From assembly GCF_001667885.1 (NCBI RefSeq), contig NZ_LZJW01000087.1:101169-165168 (forward strand): 64,000 nucleotides of DNA, written 5' to 3'. The position numbers and the translations under genes are program-made. The notes beneath the pieces were generated by a model. That model saw only the letters and a program-made list of their open reading frames with translations. It was not told the DNA's origin and made no database searches. Within the stretch, counting starts at the first letter, position 1. Each line of letters begins with the position of its first letter. Below are positions 1 to 8,725 of this stretch, piece after piece. The DNA is from Mycobacterium scrofulaceum. Its GTDB lineage: Bacteria; Actinomycetota; Actinomycetes; Mycobacteriales; Mycobacteriaceae.

Positions 1-233
1 ACGCCGGCCACGTACGTGGCCCAGCCGGACACGTCGCCGGGGGCGGTGTCCAGCGCGATCCGCACCGAACCGTCCGCGCGGTCGCTGCCCACGGTGATGG
101 CATCGCCGCCGTCGGGCGTGAACGTCACCACGGTGCGCTGCGGAAGGGCGATCGGCAGGGCGAACCCCAGGTTGTAGTCGGTGTGCTCCCCGATCAGGTT
201 GATCCGCCCTGGCGCGGCGTAGCGGACGGTCAT
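1..233 (-). CDS. galK: Galactokinase, N-terminal part (runs off the left edge)
   Basis: Phosphorylates galactose at C1 in the cytoplasmic Leloir pathway. Only the first 77 or so codons are in the window. The start is ATG at 231-233, and the protein opens with the GHMP-kinase galactokinase signature ([13 protein letters not shown]), which binds the sugar. The ATG overlaps the TGA stop of galT in an ATGA arrangement, so the two genes are probably translationally coupled. The C-terminal ATP-binding part lies outside the window. Confidence 0.93.
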   Translation of the reverse strand, partial: MTVRYAAPGRINLIGEHTDYNLGFALPIALPQRTVVTFTPDGGDAITVGSDRADGSVRIALDTAPGDVSGWATYVAG

Positions 234-1309
234 CCGAGCTCGCGCAGCCGCCGGGCCACGCTTTCGGGCGTGACATCGCTGATGAACGCGTCCATCGCGG
301 ATTCGGAGGCCGCCAGGTACTTGAGCTTGGTGGCGCTGCGGCGGATCGACATCAGCTCGGCGTGGAAGTAGCCGTCGGCCTGGGCATCGGTGTCGGCGTA
401 CTGGTGTAGCGCCGAAATGTAGGGCAGCGGTGAGGAATACATCCGGTCGAATCGCCGCAGGATGTCCAGGTACATCCGCGCGAAGCCGTCCCGTTCCTCC
501 TCGTCGAGTTCGACGATGTTGCGCACGAACCTGTTCGGGTAGATGTGCACCTCGACCGGCCACCGCGCGGCGAACGGCACGAACGCGGTGAACAGGGCAT
601 CGCGCGCGACGATTCGGCTGCCGTCGGCGATTTCGCCGGCGAGCAGGTCGCCGAAGAGGTTGGTGCCGTGGCGCTTTCGGTGGTCGCCGGCCCGCTCGAG
701 CATGGCGGCGGTGCGCGGCGTCAGATACGGGTAGCCGTAGATCTGGCCGTGCGGGTGGGTCAACGTCACCCCGATTTCCTCGCCGCGGTTCTCGAAGCAG
801 AACACCTGCTCAATGCCCGGCGCGGCCAACAGGTCGGCGGTGCGGTGCCGCCACGCCTCGATGACCAGCCGGGCGTGCGCGGCGTCCAGCCCGGCGAAGG
901 AGCCGGTGTGATCGCTGGAGAAGCAGATCACCTCGCTGCGGCCGTGCCCCGGGGCGGAGACGAAGCCGTCACCCGCGGGCGCGAGCGCCGGGCCGGACCC
1001 GGACAGGCTGGGAAACCGGTTTTCGAAGACCACCACGTCGTAGTCCGGCGCGGGCACCTCGCTGGTCAGCCCGGTCGGGCCGGGGCACAGCGGGCATTGG
1101 TCGGGGGGCGGTTTGTAGGTGCGGTCCTGGCGCAGCGCGGCGACGATCACCCATTGCCCGGTCGTCTGGTCGAACCGCAGCTCGGACCGCTGGGCGTCGC
1201 GCGCCGGCAGCGGCCTGCGGTCTTCGACCGGCGCCGGACGGTGCCCGGGCAGCGCGAAGAAGAGCAGGTCACGGCCGTCGGCCAGCCGGGCCCGCGTCGG
1301 CGCTGTCAC
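230..1309 (-). CDS. galT: Galactose-1-phosphate uridylyltransferase
   Basis: Exchanges UMP between UDP-glucose and galactose 1-phosphate in the Leloir pathway. From the GTG at 1307-1309 the protein has 359 residues. The catalytic HPH-G-Q motif is at about residues 185-189 (His187 would carry the uridylyl group), and a CPLC pair at 72-75 is a likely metal site. The open frame extends upstream to 1447, but the family similarity begins near this GTG. In M. tuberculosis H37Rv this gene is annotated as two parts, galTa and galTb; here it is one continuous frame. galK follows with a 4-bp overlap. Confidence 0.92.
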   Translation of the reverse strand: MTAPTRARLADGRDLLFFALPGHRPAPVEDRRPLPARDAQRSELRFDQTTGQWVIVAALRQDRTYKPPPDQCPLCPGPTGLTSEVPAPDYDVVVFENRFPSLSGSGPALAPAGDGFVSAPGHGRSEVICFSSDHTGSFAGLDAAHARLVIEAWRHRTADLLAAPGIEQVFCFENRGEEIGVTLTHPHGQIYGYPYLTPRTAAMLERAGDHRKRHGTNLFGDLLAGEIADGSRIVARDALFTAFVPFAARWPVEVHIYPNRFVRNIVELDEEERDGFARMYLDILRRFDRMYSSPLPYISALHQYADTDAQADGYFHAELMSIRRSATKLKYLAASESAMDAFISDVTPESVARRLRELG

Positions 1310-1376
1310 GATGTCGAAGACTAGCTTGTGCCGGGTAATCCATGATGCGTTCAGCAGGCCAGAAGGGGGGCGCGCG

Positions 1377-3674
1377 ATCACCGACTTGTACGAACAGGGC
1401 CGCAACTGGGTGGTCGGCTCCGACCCGGGCCTGCTGCGGCTGCGCATGGCGACGCGGACGACGGCCGCGCTCGGCTGTTCCCTGCTGGTCCTCTACGCCC
1501 TGACCCGGGCGACGGGGCAGCCGCTGACCGTGGCGTTGCTGGGCGTCGTGATCACGATGGTCGCCTCGCGATCGGTCAACGAGCCCGACCCGCGGCAGCA
1601 GCGGATCACCATGGCGCTGCTGCCCCTGCCCGCCGCCGTGTCGATCGCGGCCGCGGCGGCGCTCGCGCCCCATCAGGTGGTGAGCGACGCGGTGTTCGTG
1701 CTCGTCGTGTTCACCGCCGCCTACATCCGCCGCTTCGGGGCGCGCGGCCGGGCGCTGGGCATGGTCGCGTTCATGTGCTACTTCTTCACGCTGTATCTGC
1801 GGGCGAGCGTCTCGGAGCTGCCCTGGATGATCGGGGCGGTCGCGGTGGGCACGGTGTGCACGTTCGTGATGACGACCTACGTCATGCCCGATCGGCCGGA
1901 ACGCGTGCTGCGGGCGACCATCCGGGCGTTGCGGGCGCGGATGGCGATCGTCGTCGACACGACCGCCGACGCCGTCCGCACCGGCCGCCTCGACGAACGG
2001 CGCCGGCGCCGCATGCGGGCGCGCACCACTCGGCTCAACGAGACCGCCCTGATGGTGCAGGCGCAGATCGAGGACAAGGCCGACCCCGCCATGCTGTGGC
2101 CGGGCGTCACCGCCGAGCAATTGGCCCCCTGGCTGCTGGACGCCGAGCTGGCCATCGAGTGGGTGGCGACGGCCGGCCGGCGGGCCGCGGCGCTGATGTC
2201 GGAACACCCGGGCGCGATACCCGCCCCGACGCGGGTCGCGCTCGTCGACGCGCTCGCCCGGCTGGCGCGGGCCATCCGCCTGCCCGAGCCCGACGGCCTC
2301 CGGCAGGCCGCCGCCCGGGCGCAGCGGCTGCTCGACGAGCAGTGCGGTGCCGCCGATGAGGAGCCGGGCGGCGCCGCCGTGCGCCGCCTCGCCCTGGCGA
2401 TCATCAACGCCGCCACAGCGACCGCCGACGTGCGGGCCGTCGTCGACCGCGCGGCGACCGGCGCCGCGGGCAACCTGGGGAGCGCGGACAGCGAGCGGCC
2501 GCCGGCCGCCGACGGCCCACCGCCGGAGGCGCCCGCCGAGCCCGCCGAACAAGCATCCGCGCGGGGCCTGCGGCCGACCACCCGGCAAGCCATCCAGGTC
2601 GCCGTCGCCGCGTCGCTGGCCATCGTCGCGGGCGAGCTGGTGTCACCCGCTCGCTGGTACTGGGCGGTGATCGCCGCGTTCGTCATCTTCGCCGGCACCA
2701 ACTCGTGGGGTGAGACCCTGACCAAGGGCTGGCAACGCCTGCTCGGCACCCTGCTCGGGGTGCCCTGCGGCGTGCTGGTGGCCACGCTGCTGGCCGGCGA
2801 CAGGACGGCCGCCCTCGCCGGCATCTTCGTCTGCCTGTTCTGCGCCTTCTATTTCATGACGGTCACCTACAGCCTGATGACCTTCTGGATCACCACGATG
2901 CTGGCGCTGCTGTACGGCCTGCTCGGCCAATTCTCGTTCGGCGTGTTGATGTTGCGGATCGAAGAGACCGCCCTCGGCGCGGTCATCGGAGCCACGGTGG
3001 CCGTCGTGGTGCTGCCGACGCACACCCGGGCCGCGATCCGCGACGACACCCGCACGTTCCTCGCCAGCCTCTCGGCGCTCGTCGAGGCGTCCACCGCCGC
3101 GATGTTCGGTGCGGAGGCGAGCGGGAGCCCGTCCGAGCAGGCACGTCAGCTGGACCGGGATCTGCAGCAGTTCCGCGTCACCGCCAAGCCGCTGCTGGCG
3201 GGCGTCGCCGGCCTGGCGGGCCGGCGCAGCATTCGCCGGGCCCTGCGGATCTTCGCGGCGTGCGACCGGTACGGGCGCAGCCTGGCACGCAGCAGCGAGC
3301 GATACCAGGAGCCGATGGTTTCGCAAGCGCTCACCTTCGAACTGGCCCAAGCGTTCTCGGCCGCCGCGGCCCAGACGCGGGCCAACATCGACGCGCTGGC
3401 CGCCGCCATCGGCAGTGGCCGCGCGCCGACCATGGTCTCGGCGGCCGACGAGCTCGACGCCGCCGAAACGCTGGCCCGGCAACGGGACGGCGAAGCCGGA
3501 TCAGCGGGCCAACCACTGCCCGACACCCGCCGGCTCCTCACCGCGGTGCACGCGCTGCGCCAGATCGAGCGGGCCATCGTGACCGCGGCCACCAACCTCG
3601 GCGGGCGCGAAACCGCCGCGGCCGAGTTTCACACCGACGGGTTTCAGAGGCCGGGCAGGCACGCCGGGAAGTAG
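1377..3674 (+). CDS. FUSC-family integral membrane protein (fusaric acid resistance/aromatic exporter type)
   Basis: A protein of about 765 residues with two hydrophobic halves, each a run of transmembrane helices (near residues 25-170 and 410-550), each followed by a long soluble helical stretch. This is the FUSC/ArAE duplicated layout. Members export aromatic acids or act in envelope homeostasis; the substrate here is unknown. The start is uncertain. A purine-rich Shine-Dalgarno-like run at 1361-1370 is well placed only for an ATC at 1377. The nearest canonical alternatives are TTG 1386, ATG 1446 and ATG 1311, the last lying against the galT start. The 3' end overlaps the convergent gene at 3644 by 31 bp. 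Confidence 0.82.
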   Translation: MTDLYEQGRNWVVGSDPGLLRLRMATRTTAALGCSLLVLYALTRATGQPLTVALLGVVITMVASRSVNEPDPRQQRITMALLPLPAAVSIAAAAALAPHQVVSDAVFVLVVFTAAYIRRFGARGRALGMVAFMCYFFTLYLRASVSELPWMIGAVAVGTVCTFVMTTYVMPDRPERVLRATIRALRARMAIVVDTTADAVRTGRLDERRRRRMRARTTRLNETALMVQAQIEDKADPAMLWPGVTAEQLAPWLLDAELAIEWVATAGRRAAALMSEHPGAIPAPTRVALVDALARLARAIRLPEPDGLRQAAARAQRLLDEQCGAADEEPGGAAVRRLALAIINAATATADVRAVVDRAATGAAGNLGSADSERPPAADGPPPEAPAEPAEQASARGLRPTTRQAIQVAVAASLAIVAGELVSPARWYWAVIAAFVIFAGTNSWGETLTKGWQRLLGTLLGVPCGVLVATLLAGDRTAALAGIFVCLFCAFYFMTVTYSLMTFWITTMLALLYGLLGQFSFGVLMLRIEETALGAVIGATVAVVVLPTHTRAAIRDDTRTFLASLSALVEASTAAMFGAEASGSPSEQARQLDRDLQQFRVTAKPLLAGVAGLAGRRSIRRALRIFAACDRYGRSLARSSERYQEPMVSQALTFELAQAFSAAAAQTRANIDALAAAIGSGRAPTMVSAADELDAAETLARQRDGEAGSAGQPLPDTRRLLTAVHALRQIERAIVTAATNLGGRETAAAEFHTDGFQRPGRHAGK

Positions 3675-4051
3675 CACGGCTGGTTGGGCCCCTGGGCCTT
3701 TCGCACCAGGTCGAACAGCGCCAGCATGGTTTGCAACAGCCGCATTTCGACGCCGGGCCGTTGGGCGGGCGGCAGATTCTGCACGTCGTTGGACACCGTG
3801 GTGGCCTGCTGTTGCAGCTGCTTCAGCCGTTGCTGGCGGTCCGCCGGGGTGAGGTTGTCCCAGTTGTCGTGCAGGTCGTTCACCTGCCACTGCAACTCCG
3901 CGACCTCCGCCTCGGGATCGGCCGGCGGGGCGGGGGCCGACGCGTAGACCCGGCTTCCGACGGGCGCGGCGGCAACCTCGGCCTGCGCGCAACCGGCCGT
4001 CGCCAGCGCGCCGGCGACGAGGCCGCCCGCCACTATCGCTGTGATTTTCAT
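3644..4051 (-). CDS. Small exported protein, possible lipoprotein
   Basis: A 135-residue protein opening with a lysine-containing, alanine/glycine-rich hydrophobic signal segment (residues 1-20) that ends in TAGC at Cys21. The cysteine suggests a lipobox, but the -3 residue is Thr rather than Leu, so simple Sec secretion is equally possible. A proline/alanine-rich linker follows, then a glutamine-rich helical region (50-120) and two C-terminal cysteines that could form a disulfide. The ATG at 4049-4051 was chosen because it begins the signal peptide; the frame continues upstream without signal-like content. The function is not recognised. Confidence 0.72.
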   Translation of the reverse strand: MKITAIVAGGLVAGALATAGCAQAEVAAAPVGSRVYASAPAPPADPEAEVAELQWQVNDLHDNWDNLTPADRQQRLKQLQQQATTVSNDVQNLPPAQRPGVEMRLLQTMLALFDLVRKAQGPNQPCYFPACLPGL

Positions 4052-4144
4052 AAAGGCTTCTTTTCTTCCAGGCTCGGCTTTATGGTGCTGGCAGTAGGAC
4101 ACGTCGGGTTTGCTACCGATCCCAATAGTCGCCAGGAGAATCCG

Positions 4145-5407
4145 ATGGCCGCACCGAACCTGCCGCCGGGCTTCGATTTCACCGACCCCGAGATCTACGC
4201 CCACCGGCTGCCGGTGCGGGAGTTCGCCGAACTGCGCGCCACGGAACCGATCTGGTGGAACCGGCAGGCGCCCGATGCGGGCGGCTTCGGCGACGGCGGC
4301 TACTGGGTGGTCACCAAGCACCGCGACGTCCGCGACGTCTCGTTGCGCAGCGACGTCTTCTCCTCGGCCAGCAAGTCGATCGTGCCCCGTTATCGAGAAG
4401 ACTTGGCCGCGGGCCAGATTGAGGCGGGGCGGGCGTCGATGATCATGATGGACGACCCGCAGCACAGCCGGTTGCGCAAGATCGTCTCGCGGGCCTTCAC
4501 GCCCCGCGCGGTGGAGCGGCTGCGGGCCGAGCTTTCCGAGCGGGCGCGGCGCATCGTGACCGAGGCCGCCGCGAGCGGCTCGGGCGACTTCGTCCGCCAG
4601 GTCGCCTGCGAATTACCGCTGCAGGCCATCTGCGGACTGCTCGGCGTTCCGCAGGGGGACTACCACAAGTTGTTCGACTGGACCAACAACATGATCGGCA
4701 GCGACGACCCGGAGTTCGCGGGCAACGACGCGTTGACGTCGGCCGGTGAATTGATGTGGTACGCAATGCAATTGGCCGCACGTAGGCGCGAAGAGCCCGG
4801 CCCGAACGATCAAGACATCGTCACCGCGCTGATCCGGGCCGACGCCGAGGGGCAGCACCTGTCGGAGGCGGAGTTCGGCATGTTCGTGGTCACGCTGGCC
4901 GTCGCCGGCAACGAGACGACACGCAACTCGATCACGCAGGGCATGATGGCCTTCACCGACCACCCGGCGCAGTGGGAGCTGTTCAAGGCGCGGCGACCCA
5001 AGACCGCGGCCGACGAGATAATCCGTTGGGCGACACCGATAACGGCCTTCCAGCGCACCGCGCTCGAGGACACCGAACTCGGCGGCGTCCGCATCACCAA
5101 GGGCCAGCGGGTGGTGCTGTTCTACCGCTCGGCGAACTTCGACGAAGACGTCTTCGACGAGCCGTACTCCTTCAACGTCCTGCGCAGCCCGAACCCGCAT
5201 GTCGGCTTCGGCGGGACCGGGGCGCATTACTGCATCGGCGCGAACCTCGCGCGCATGACGATCGACCTGATGTTCAACGCGCTCGCCGACCACGTGCCCG
5301 ACCTGACGCCGCTGGCCGAGCCCGAGCGGTTGAGGTCGTCGTTCATCAACGGCATCAAGCACTGGCAGGTGGATTACCGCGGCGCGCGACCGCTGGTGAC
5401 GCACTAG
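4145..5407 (+). CDS. Cytochrome P450, CYP125-like
   Basis: A haem monooxygenase of 420 residues. The haem-binding loop FGGTGAHYC puts the thiolate ligand at Cys363, the I-helix motif AGNETT is at 254-259, and the K-helix E-x-x-R is Glu291/Arg294. From the N-terminal NLPPGFDFTDPEIYA onward the sequence closely resembles CYP125, which hydroxylates C26/27 of cholesterol and cholestenone. The canonical cyp125A1 lies in the cholesterol catabolic cluster (Rv3545c in M. tuberculosis). None of those genes are here, so this is probably a paralogue with a related sterol or branched-lipid substrate. The start ATG 4145 has a purine-rich SD at about 4134-4140. The 3' end overlaps the next gene by 53 bp. 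Confidence 0.9.
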   Translation: MAAPNLPPGFDFTDPEIYAHRLPVREFAELRATEPIWWNRQAPDAGGFGDGGYWVVTKHRDVRDVSLRSDVFSSASKSIVPRYREDLAAGQIEAGRASMIMMDDPQHSRLRKIVSRAFTPRAVERLRAELSERARRIVTEAAASGSGDFVRQVACELPLQAICGLLGVPQGDYHKLFDWTNNMIGSDDPEFAGNDALTSAGELMWYAMQLAARRREEPGPNDQDIVTALIRADAEGQHLSEAEFGMFVVTLAVAGNETTRNSITQGMMAFTDHPAQWELFKARRPKTAADEIIRWATPITAFQRTALEDTELGGVRITKGQRVVLFYRSANFDEDVFDEPYSFNVLRSPNPHVGFGGTGAHYCIGANLARMTIDLMFNALADHVPDLTPLAEPERLRSSFINGIKHWQVDYRGARPLVTH

Positions 5408-6794
5408 CCGGGACCACGGCGGCCGGCTCGCGCGCCGCCGACCCGGCGGCGGACGTCGCGGCGGGCGCGTCCCTGATCGCCCGCAAGCGAATGCGGGCGC
5501 CGCGATGTGGCACCAGGACAACGAATTTCAGCCTCTGGCGTTCATCGGCCGCGGTCGTGGTGCACAGCTCGACCCGGCGCAGAATCTCGCGCAGCACCAC
5601 GCGCATCTCGACCGTCGCGAAACCGGCGCCCAGACAGCGGCGGTTGCCGCCACCGAACGGAAACCAGGTCGTCGGGGTGAGCGTGGCGCCCAACATGCGG
5701 TCCGGGTCGAATCGGTCGGGATCCGGGTACACCGCGGCGGCGCTGTGCACCAGCCCGATTCCGGGGGCCACCATGACGCCGGCCGGCAGCCGGTAGCCGG
5801 CCACGTCGGCGGGTTCGGTGAGCACCCGGCCCACATCGAAGACCACCGGACGGATCCGCAACGTCTCCTTCACCAGCGCGTCGAGGTACTCGTCGCCGGC
5901 CGGATCGCCCGCGGCGGCGGCCTCGGCGGCGGCCACGGCCTTGGCCAGCACGGGCGGATGGCGGGTCAGCCGCTCGAGCGCCCAGGACAACCCGTTCGCG
6001 GTGGTGTCGTGCCCGGCCACCAGCAACGTCATCAGCTGATCGCGCAGCTCCCGATCGGACATCGGGTGCGCGCCCTCGTCGGCGCGGACCAGCATGGCCA
6101 GCACGTCGGTGCGCCCGGCCAGGTCGGGGTCGGCGCGGCGCTCGGCGATCTCGGCGCAGAGCAGGCGGTCGGCCTCCGCCATTCGCCGACGCAGCGCCCG
6201 CCACGGCAGGTAACGCTGCAGCTCCGGCCTGGCCAGCGCCAGAGTCGCCCAGGGGCCGACGGTGAGGAGCCGGGGCATGATCGCGCGCAGGGCCGCGAGC
6301 CGGGCCGGGTCGGTGGCGCCGATGACCGTCCGCAGAATCACCTCGAGGGTGATCTCCGACATTTTGGGGGCGGCCGCGAAGCTTTTCCCCACCGGCCAGT
6401 CGGCGATCTTCGCGGCGGCGATGTCGGCCATCAGGCCGGCCCGGCGGGCGACGGCGTCACGATGAAAGGGCGGCAGCATCAGCCGGCGCCGATCCCGGTG
6501 GACGTCTTCGTCGATCACCAACAGCGAGCTCTCGCCCAACAGCCCGCCGAGTATCGAATTGGCTTGGCCGGCATGGAAAATGCGCGGGTCGCCGGCGAAC
6601 ACGGTCTTGATGTCCGCCGGGTCGCCCAAGTAGACCAGCGTCCCCATTCCCGCGACGCGCAGCGTGAACACGCTCCCGTAACGACGCCGGCAGGCGGCAA
6701 CGAAATGCGAACCGCGGTGCAGCATCAACGCGGCCTGGATGACCCGGGGCAACGGCGGACCCGGCGGGAGCGTGGAACGCGCGGCTTTGCGCAT
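5355..6794 (-). CDS. cyp135B1: Cytochrome P450, CYP135B-like
   Basis: A P450 of 479 residues. The haem loop FPFGGGNRRC gives Cys387, the I-helix AGHDTT is at 260-265, and E-x-x-R is Glu310/Arg313. The sequence matches the recalled M. tuberculosis CYP135B1 (Rv0568) over most of its length, including the SEITLEVILRTVIGA segment. No substrate is known for this family. The last 40 or so residues are a low-complexity Ala/Pro tail that overlaps the convergent CYP125-like gene. In M. tuberculosis cyp135B1 lies close to yajQ (Rv0566c); here about 15.7 kb of other genes separate them. Confidence 0.88.
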   Translation of the reverse strand: MRKAARSTLPPGPPLPRVIQAALMLHRGSHFVAACRRRYGSVFTLRVAGMGTLVYLGDPADIKTVFAGDPRIFHAGQANSILGGLLGESSLLVIDEDVHRDRRRLMLPPFHRDAVARRAGLMADIAAAKIADWPVGKSFAAAPKMSEITLEVILRTVIGATDPARLAALRAIMPRLLTVGPWATLALARPELQRYLPWRALRRRMAEADRLLCAEIAERRADPDLAGRTDVLAMLVRADEGAHPMSDRELRDQLMTLLVAGHDTTANGLSWALERLTRHPPVLAKAVAAAEAAAAGDPAGDEYLDALVKETLRIRPVVFDVGRVLTEPADVAGYRLPAGVMVAPGIGLVHSAAAVYPDPDRFDPDRMLGATLTPTTWFPFGGGNRRCLGAGFATVEMRVVLREILRRVELCTTTAADERQRLKFVVLVPHRGARIRLRAIRDAPAATSAAGSAAREPAAVVPASASPAVARRGNPPASA

Positions 6795-6854
6795 CGCCCC
6801 CGATTTTACGACCGGCCGGCGCGCTGAAGCGGAGGCCTTTGCCGGCCTTCCGGC

Positions 6855-7727
6855 TCACATGCGCAGCTCGGTGCTGTCCGTCTCGTGGCGGTCGCCGGTC
6901 GCGATGAAGTCTTCGATCAGCTCCACCACCTGGTTCGGCGCCTCGACCTGTGCGAAGTGGCCCACATCGGGCAGGATTTCGAGCCGGGCGTCGGTGCGGG
7001 CCTCGTGCGCGGCGTACGCGTGATCGACCGGGATGATGCCGTCCCGCTCGCCCCAGATCGCCATGACCGGCAGGTTCTCCCGCAGCCGCAGCCTGCTGAG
7101 CGCGCTGACCGCCTGGCCGCGGTAGTCCACCACCGACCGCAGCGTCCGCAGGAACGACTGCCGCGTCTCGCCATCGGACAGCGACGAGTAGGCGCTCCAC
7201 AGCTCGGCACCCCGCGGCGACTGGATGCCGGCGCTCTTCAGCCACGACCTCAGCCGGTTGCCGACCGACAGCACCGGCTTGGGCGCGATGATCGGCAACA
7301 CCAGTTCCGCTCCGGGCGCCGACAGCAGCCGCAGCACCCAGCCGACGTCGGGGCCCAGGCCGCCGCTGCTGATCAGGATCAACCGCTTGGCGTAGTCGGG
7401 GTGCTGGTAGACGAACTGCATCGCGACGCCGCCGCCGAGCGACTGGCCGACCAGGGTGGCCTGGCTGACGCCCAATTCGTCGAGCAGGTCACGAAGCCAG
7501 ACCGCGAACGCGCCCAGCGAGTAGTCGGTACGGGGCTTCGCCGACTCGCCGTGGCCGAGCAGGTCCGGGGCGATGACCCGGAACTTCTTCGCCAGCGGCG
7601 GGATGATCGACCGCCACGTCTCCGAGCTGCCCGCCATGCCGTGGATGAGCAGCAGCACCTCGCCTTCACCCTCGTCGCGGTAGGCGACCCGATCGCCGTG
7701 CAGCTCGAGGAACTTCAACTCGTTCAT
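6855..7727 (-). CDS. Alpha/beta hydrolase
   Basis: A cytoplasmic hydrolase of 290 residues. The nucleophile elbow GQSLGG gives Ser96, with a likely acid at Asp229 in GERDG and the catalytic His257 in VGHF. The oxyanion HGMAGSSETW motif is near residue 29, and the DLLGHGES strand is typical of lipid or C-C-bond hydrolases in mycobacteria such as the Rv2715 group. The substrate cannot be read from the sequence. It sits 60 bp upstream of the CYP135B-like gene on the same strand, so the two may be co-transcribed. The NYN gene is divergent on the other side. Confidence 0.86.
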   Translation of the reverse strand: MNELKFLELHGDRVAYRDEGEGEVLLLIHGMAGSSETWRSIIPPLAKKFRVIAPDLLGHGESAKPRTDYSLGAFAVWLRDLLDELGVSQATLVGQSLGGGVAMQFVYQHPDYAKRLILISSGGLGPDVGWVLRLLSAPGAELVLPIIAPKPVLSVGNRLRSWLKSAGIQSPRGAELWSAYSSLSDGETRQSFLRTLRSVVDYRGQAVSALSRLRLRENLPVMAIWGERDGIIPVDHAYAAHEARTDARLEILPDVGHFAQVEAPNQVVELIEDFIATGDRHETDSTELRM

Positions 7728-7837
7728 GGCCCCGGTGTACCCGCTCCGGCGCCGTTTAGGACCCCGGCGGGGCGAATCTGTGATGAAAACCGCTTCCGGC
7801 CGCCGCCGTGCCGCAGACCTCAGCGATGATCTAGTGC

Positions 7838-8725
7838 ATGACCGAACCGGTTGCGGCCCGCGTGGCCGTCTACCTCGACTTCGACAACATCGTGATCTCG
7901 CGATACGACCAGGTCCACGGGCGAAACTCCTTCCAGCGGGACAAAGCGAAGGGGCTCGAGCAGTACGGGGAGCGGCTCGGCCGGGCCACCGTGGACGTCG
8001 GCGCCATCCTCGACTTCGCGTCGTCGTTCGGGACGCTGGTGCTCACGCGCGCCTACGCGGACTGGTCGGCCGACATCAACGCGGGGTACCGCGGGCAGCT
8101 GGTCGCCCGCGCGGTGGACCTGGTGCAGCTGTTCCCCGCGGCGGCCTACGGCAAGAACGGCGCCGACATCCGGCTGGCCGTGGACGCCGTCGAGGACATG
8201 TTCCGGCTGCCCGACCTCACCCACGTGGTGATCGTGGCCGGTGACTCCGACTACATCCCGCTGGCCCAGCGTTGCAAGCGGCTCGGCCGCTACGTGGTGG
8301 GGATCGGGGTGGCCGGCGCGTCGAGCCGGGCGTTGGCGGCGGCCTGCGACGAGTTCGTCATCTATGACTCCCTGCCGGGGGTGCCCGCGCTCGAACCGCA
8401 CGCCGCCGACGCCGACGCCAAGCCGGCCAAGCGGCGCTCCGGGCGCGCCAAGGAGTCGCCACCCGAGGAACCGGAGCCGCCCGATCCCCAGGCCGCCGCC
8501 ACGGCGCTGCTGACGCGCGCGCTGCAGATCGGCCTGGAAAGGGACGACGTCGACTGGCTGCACAACTCCGCGGTGAAGGCGCAGATGAAGCGGATGGACC
8601 CGTCGTTCAGCGAGCGGTCGCTGGGGTTCCGGTCGTTCAGCGATTTCCTGCGATCGCGCTCCGATGTGGTCGAGTTGGACGAGACGTCGACGACGCGGAT
8701 GGTGCGGCTGCGTGCGCAAGACTGA
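7838..8725 (+). CDS. NYN-domain RNase-like protein with C-terminal LOTUS/OST-HTH domain
   Basis: A protein of 295 residues. The N-terminal 180 form a NYN (PIN-like) domain with acidic positions in YLDFDN (near 14-16), NGADIRLAVD and AGDSDY, which would coordinate metal in a nuclease or RNA-binding centre. A lysine/proline-rich linker (about 185-215) leads to an OST-HTH/LOTUS domain (about 220-292), a fold known to bind RNA. The prediction is an RNA-processing or RNA-binding protein of the LabA/DUF88 family with no assigned target. The stop overlaps the start of the MFS gene by 14 bp, indicating an operon. Confidence 0.83.
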   Translation: MTEPVAARVAVYLDFDNIVISRYDQVHGRNSFQRDKAKGLEQYGERLGRATVDVGAILDFASSFGTLVLTRAYADWSADINAGYRGQLVARAVDLVQLFPAAAYGKNGADIRLAVDAVEDMFRLPDLTHVVIVAGDSDYIPLAQRCKRLGRYVVGIGVAGASSRALAAACDEFVIYDSLPGVPALEPHAADADAKPAKRRSGRAKESPPEEPEPPDPQAAATALLTRALQIGLERDDVDWLHNSAVKAQMKRMDPSFSERSLGFRSFSDFLRSRSDVVELDETSTTRMVRLRAQD

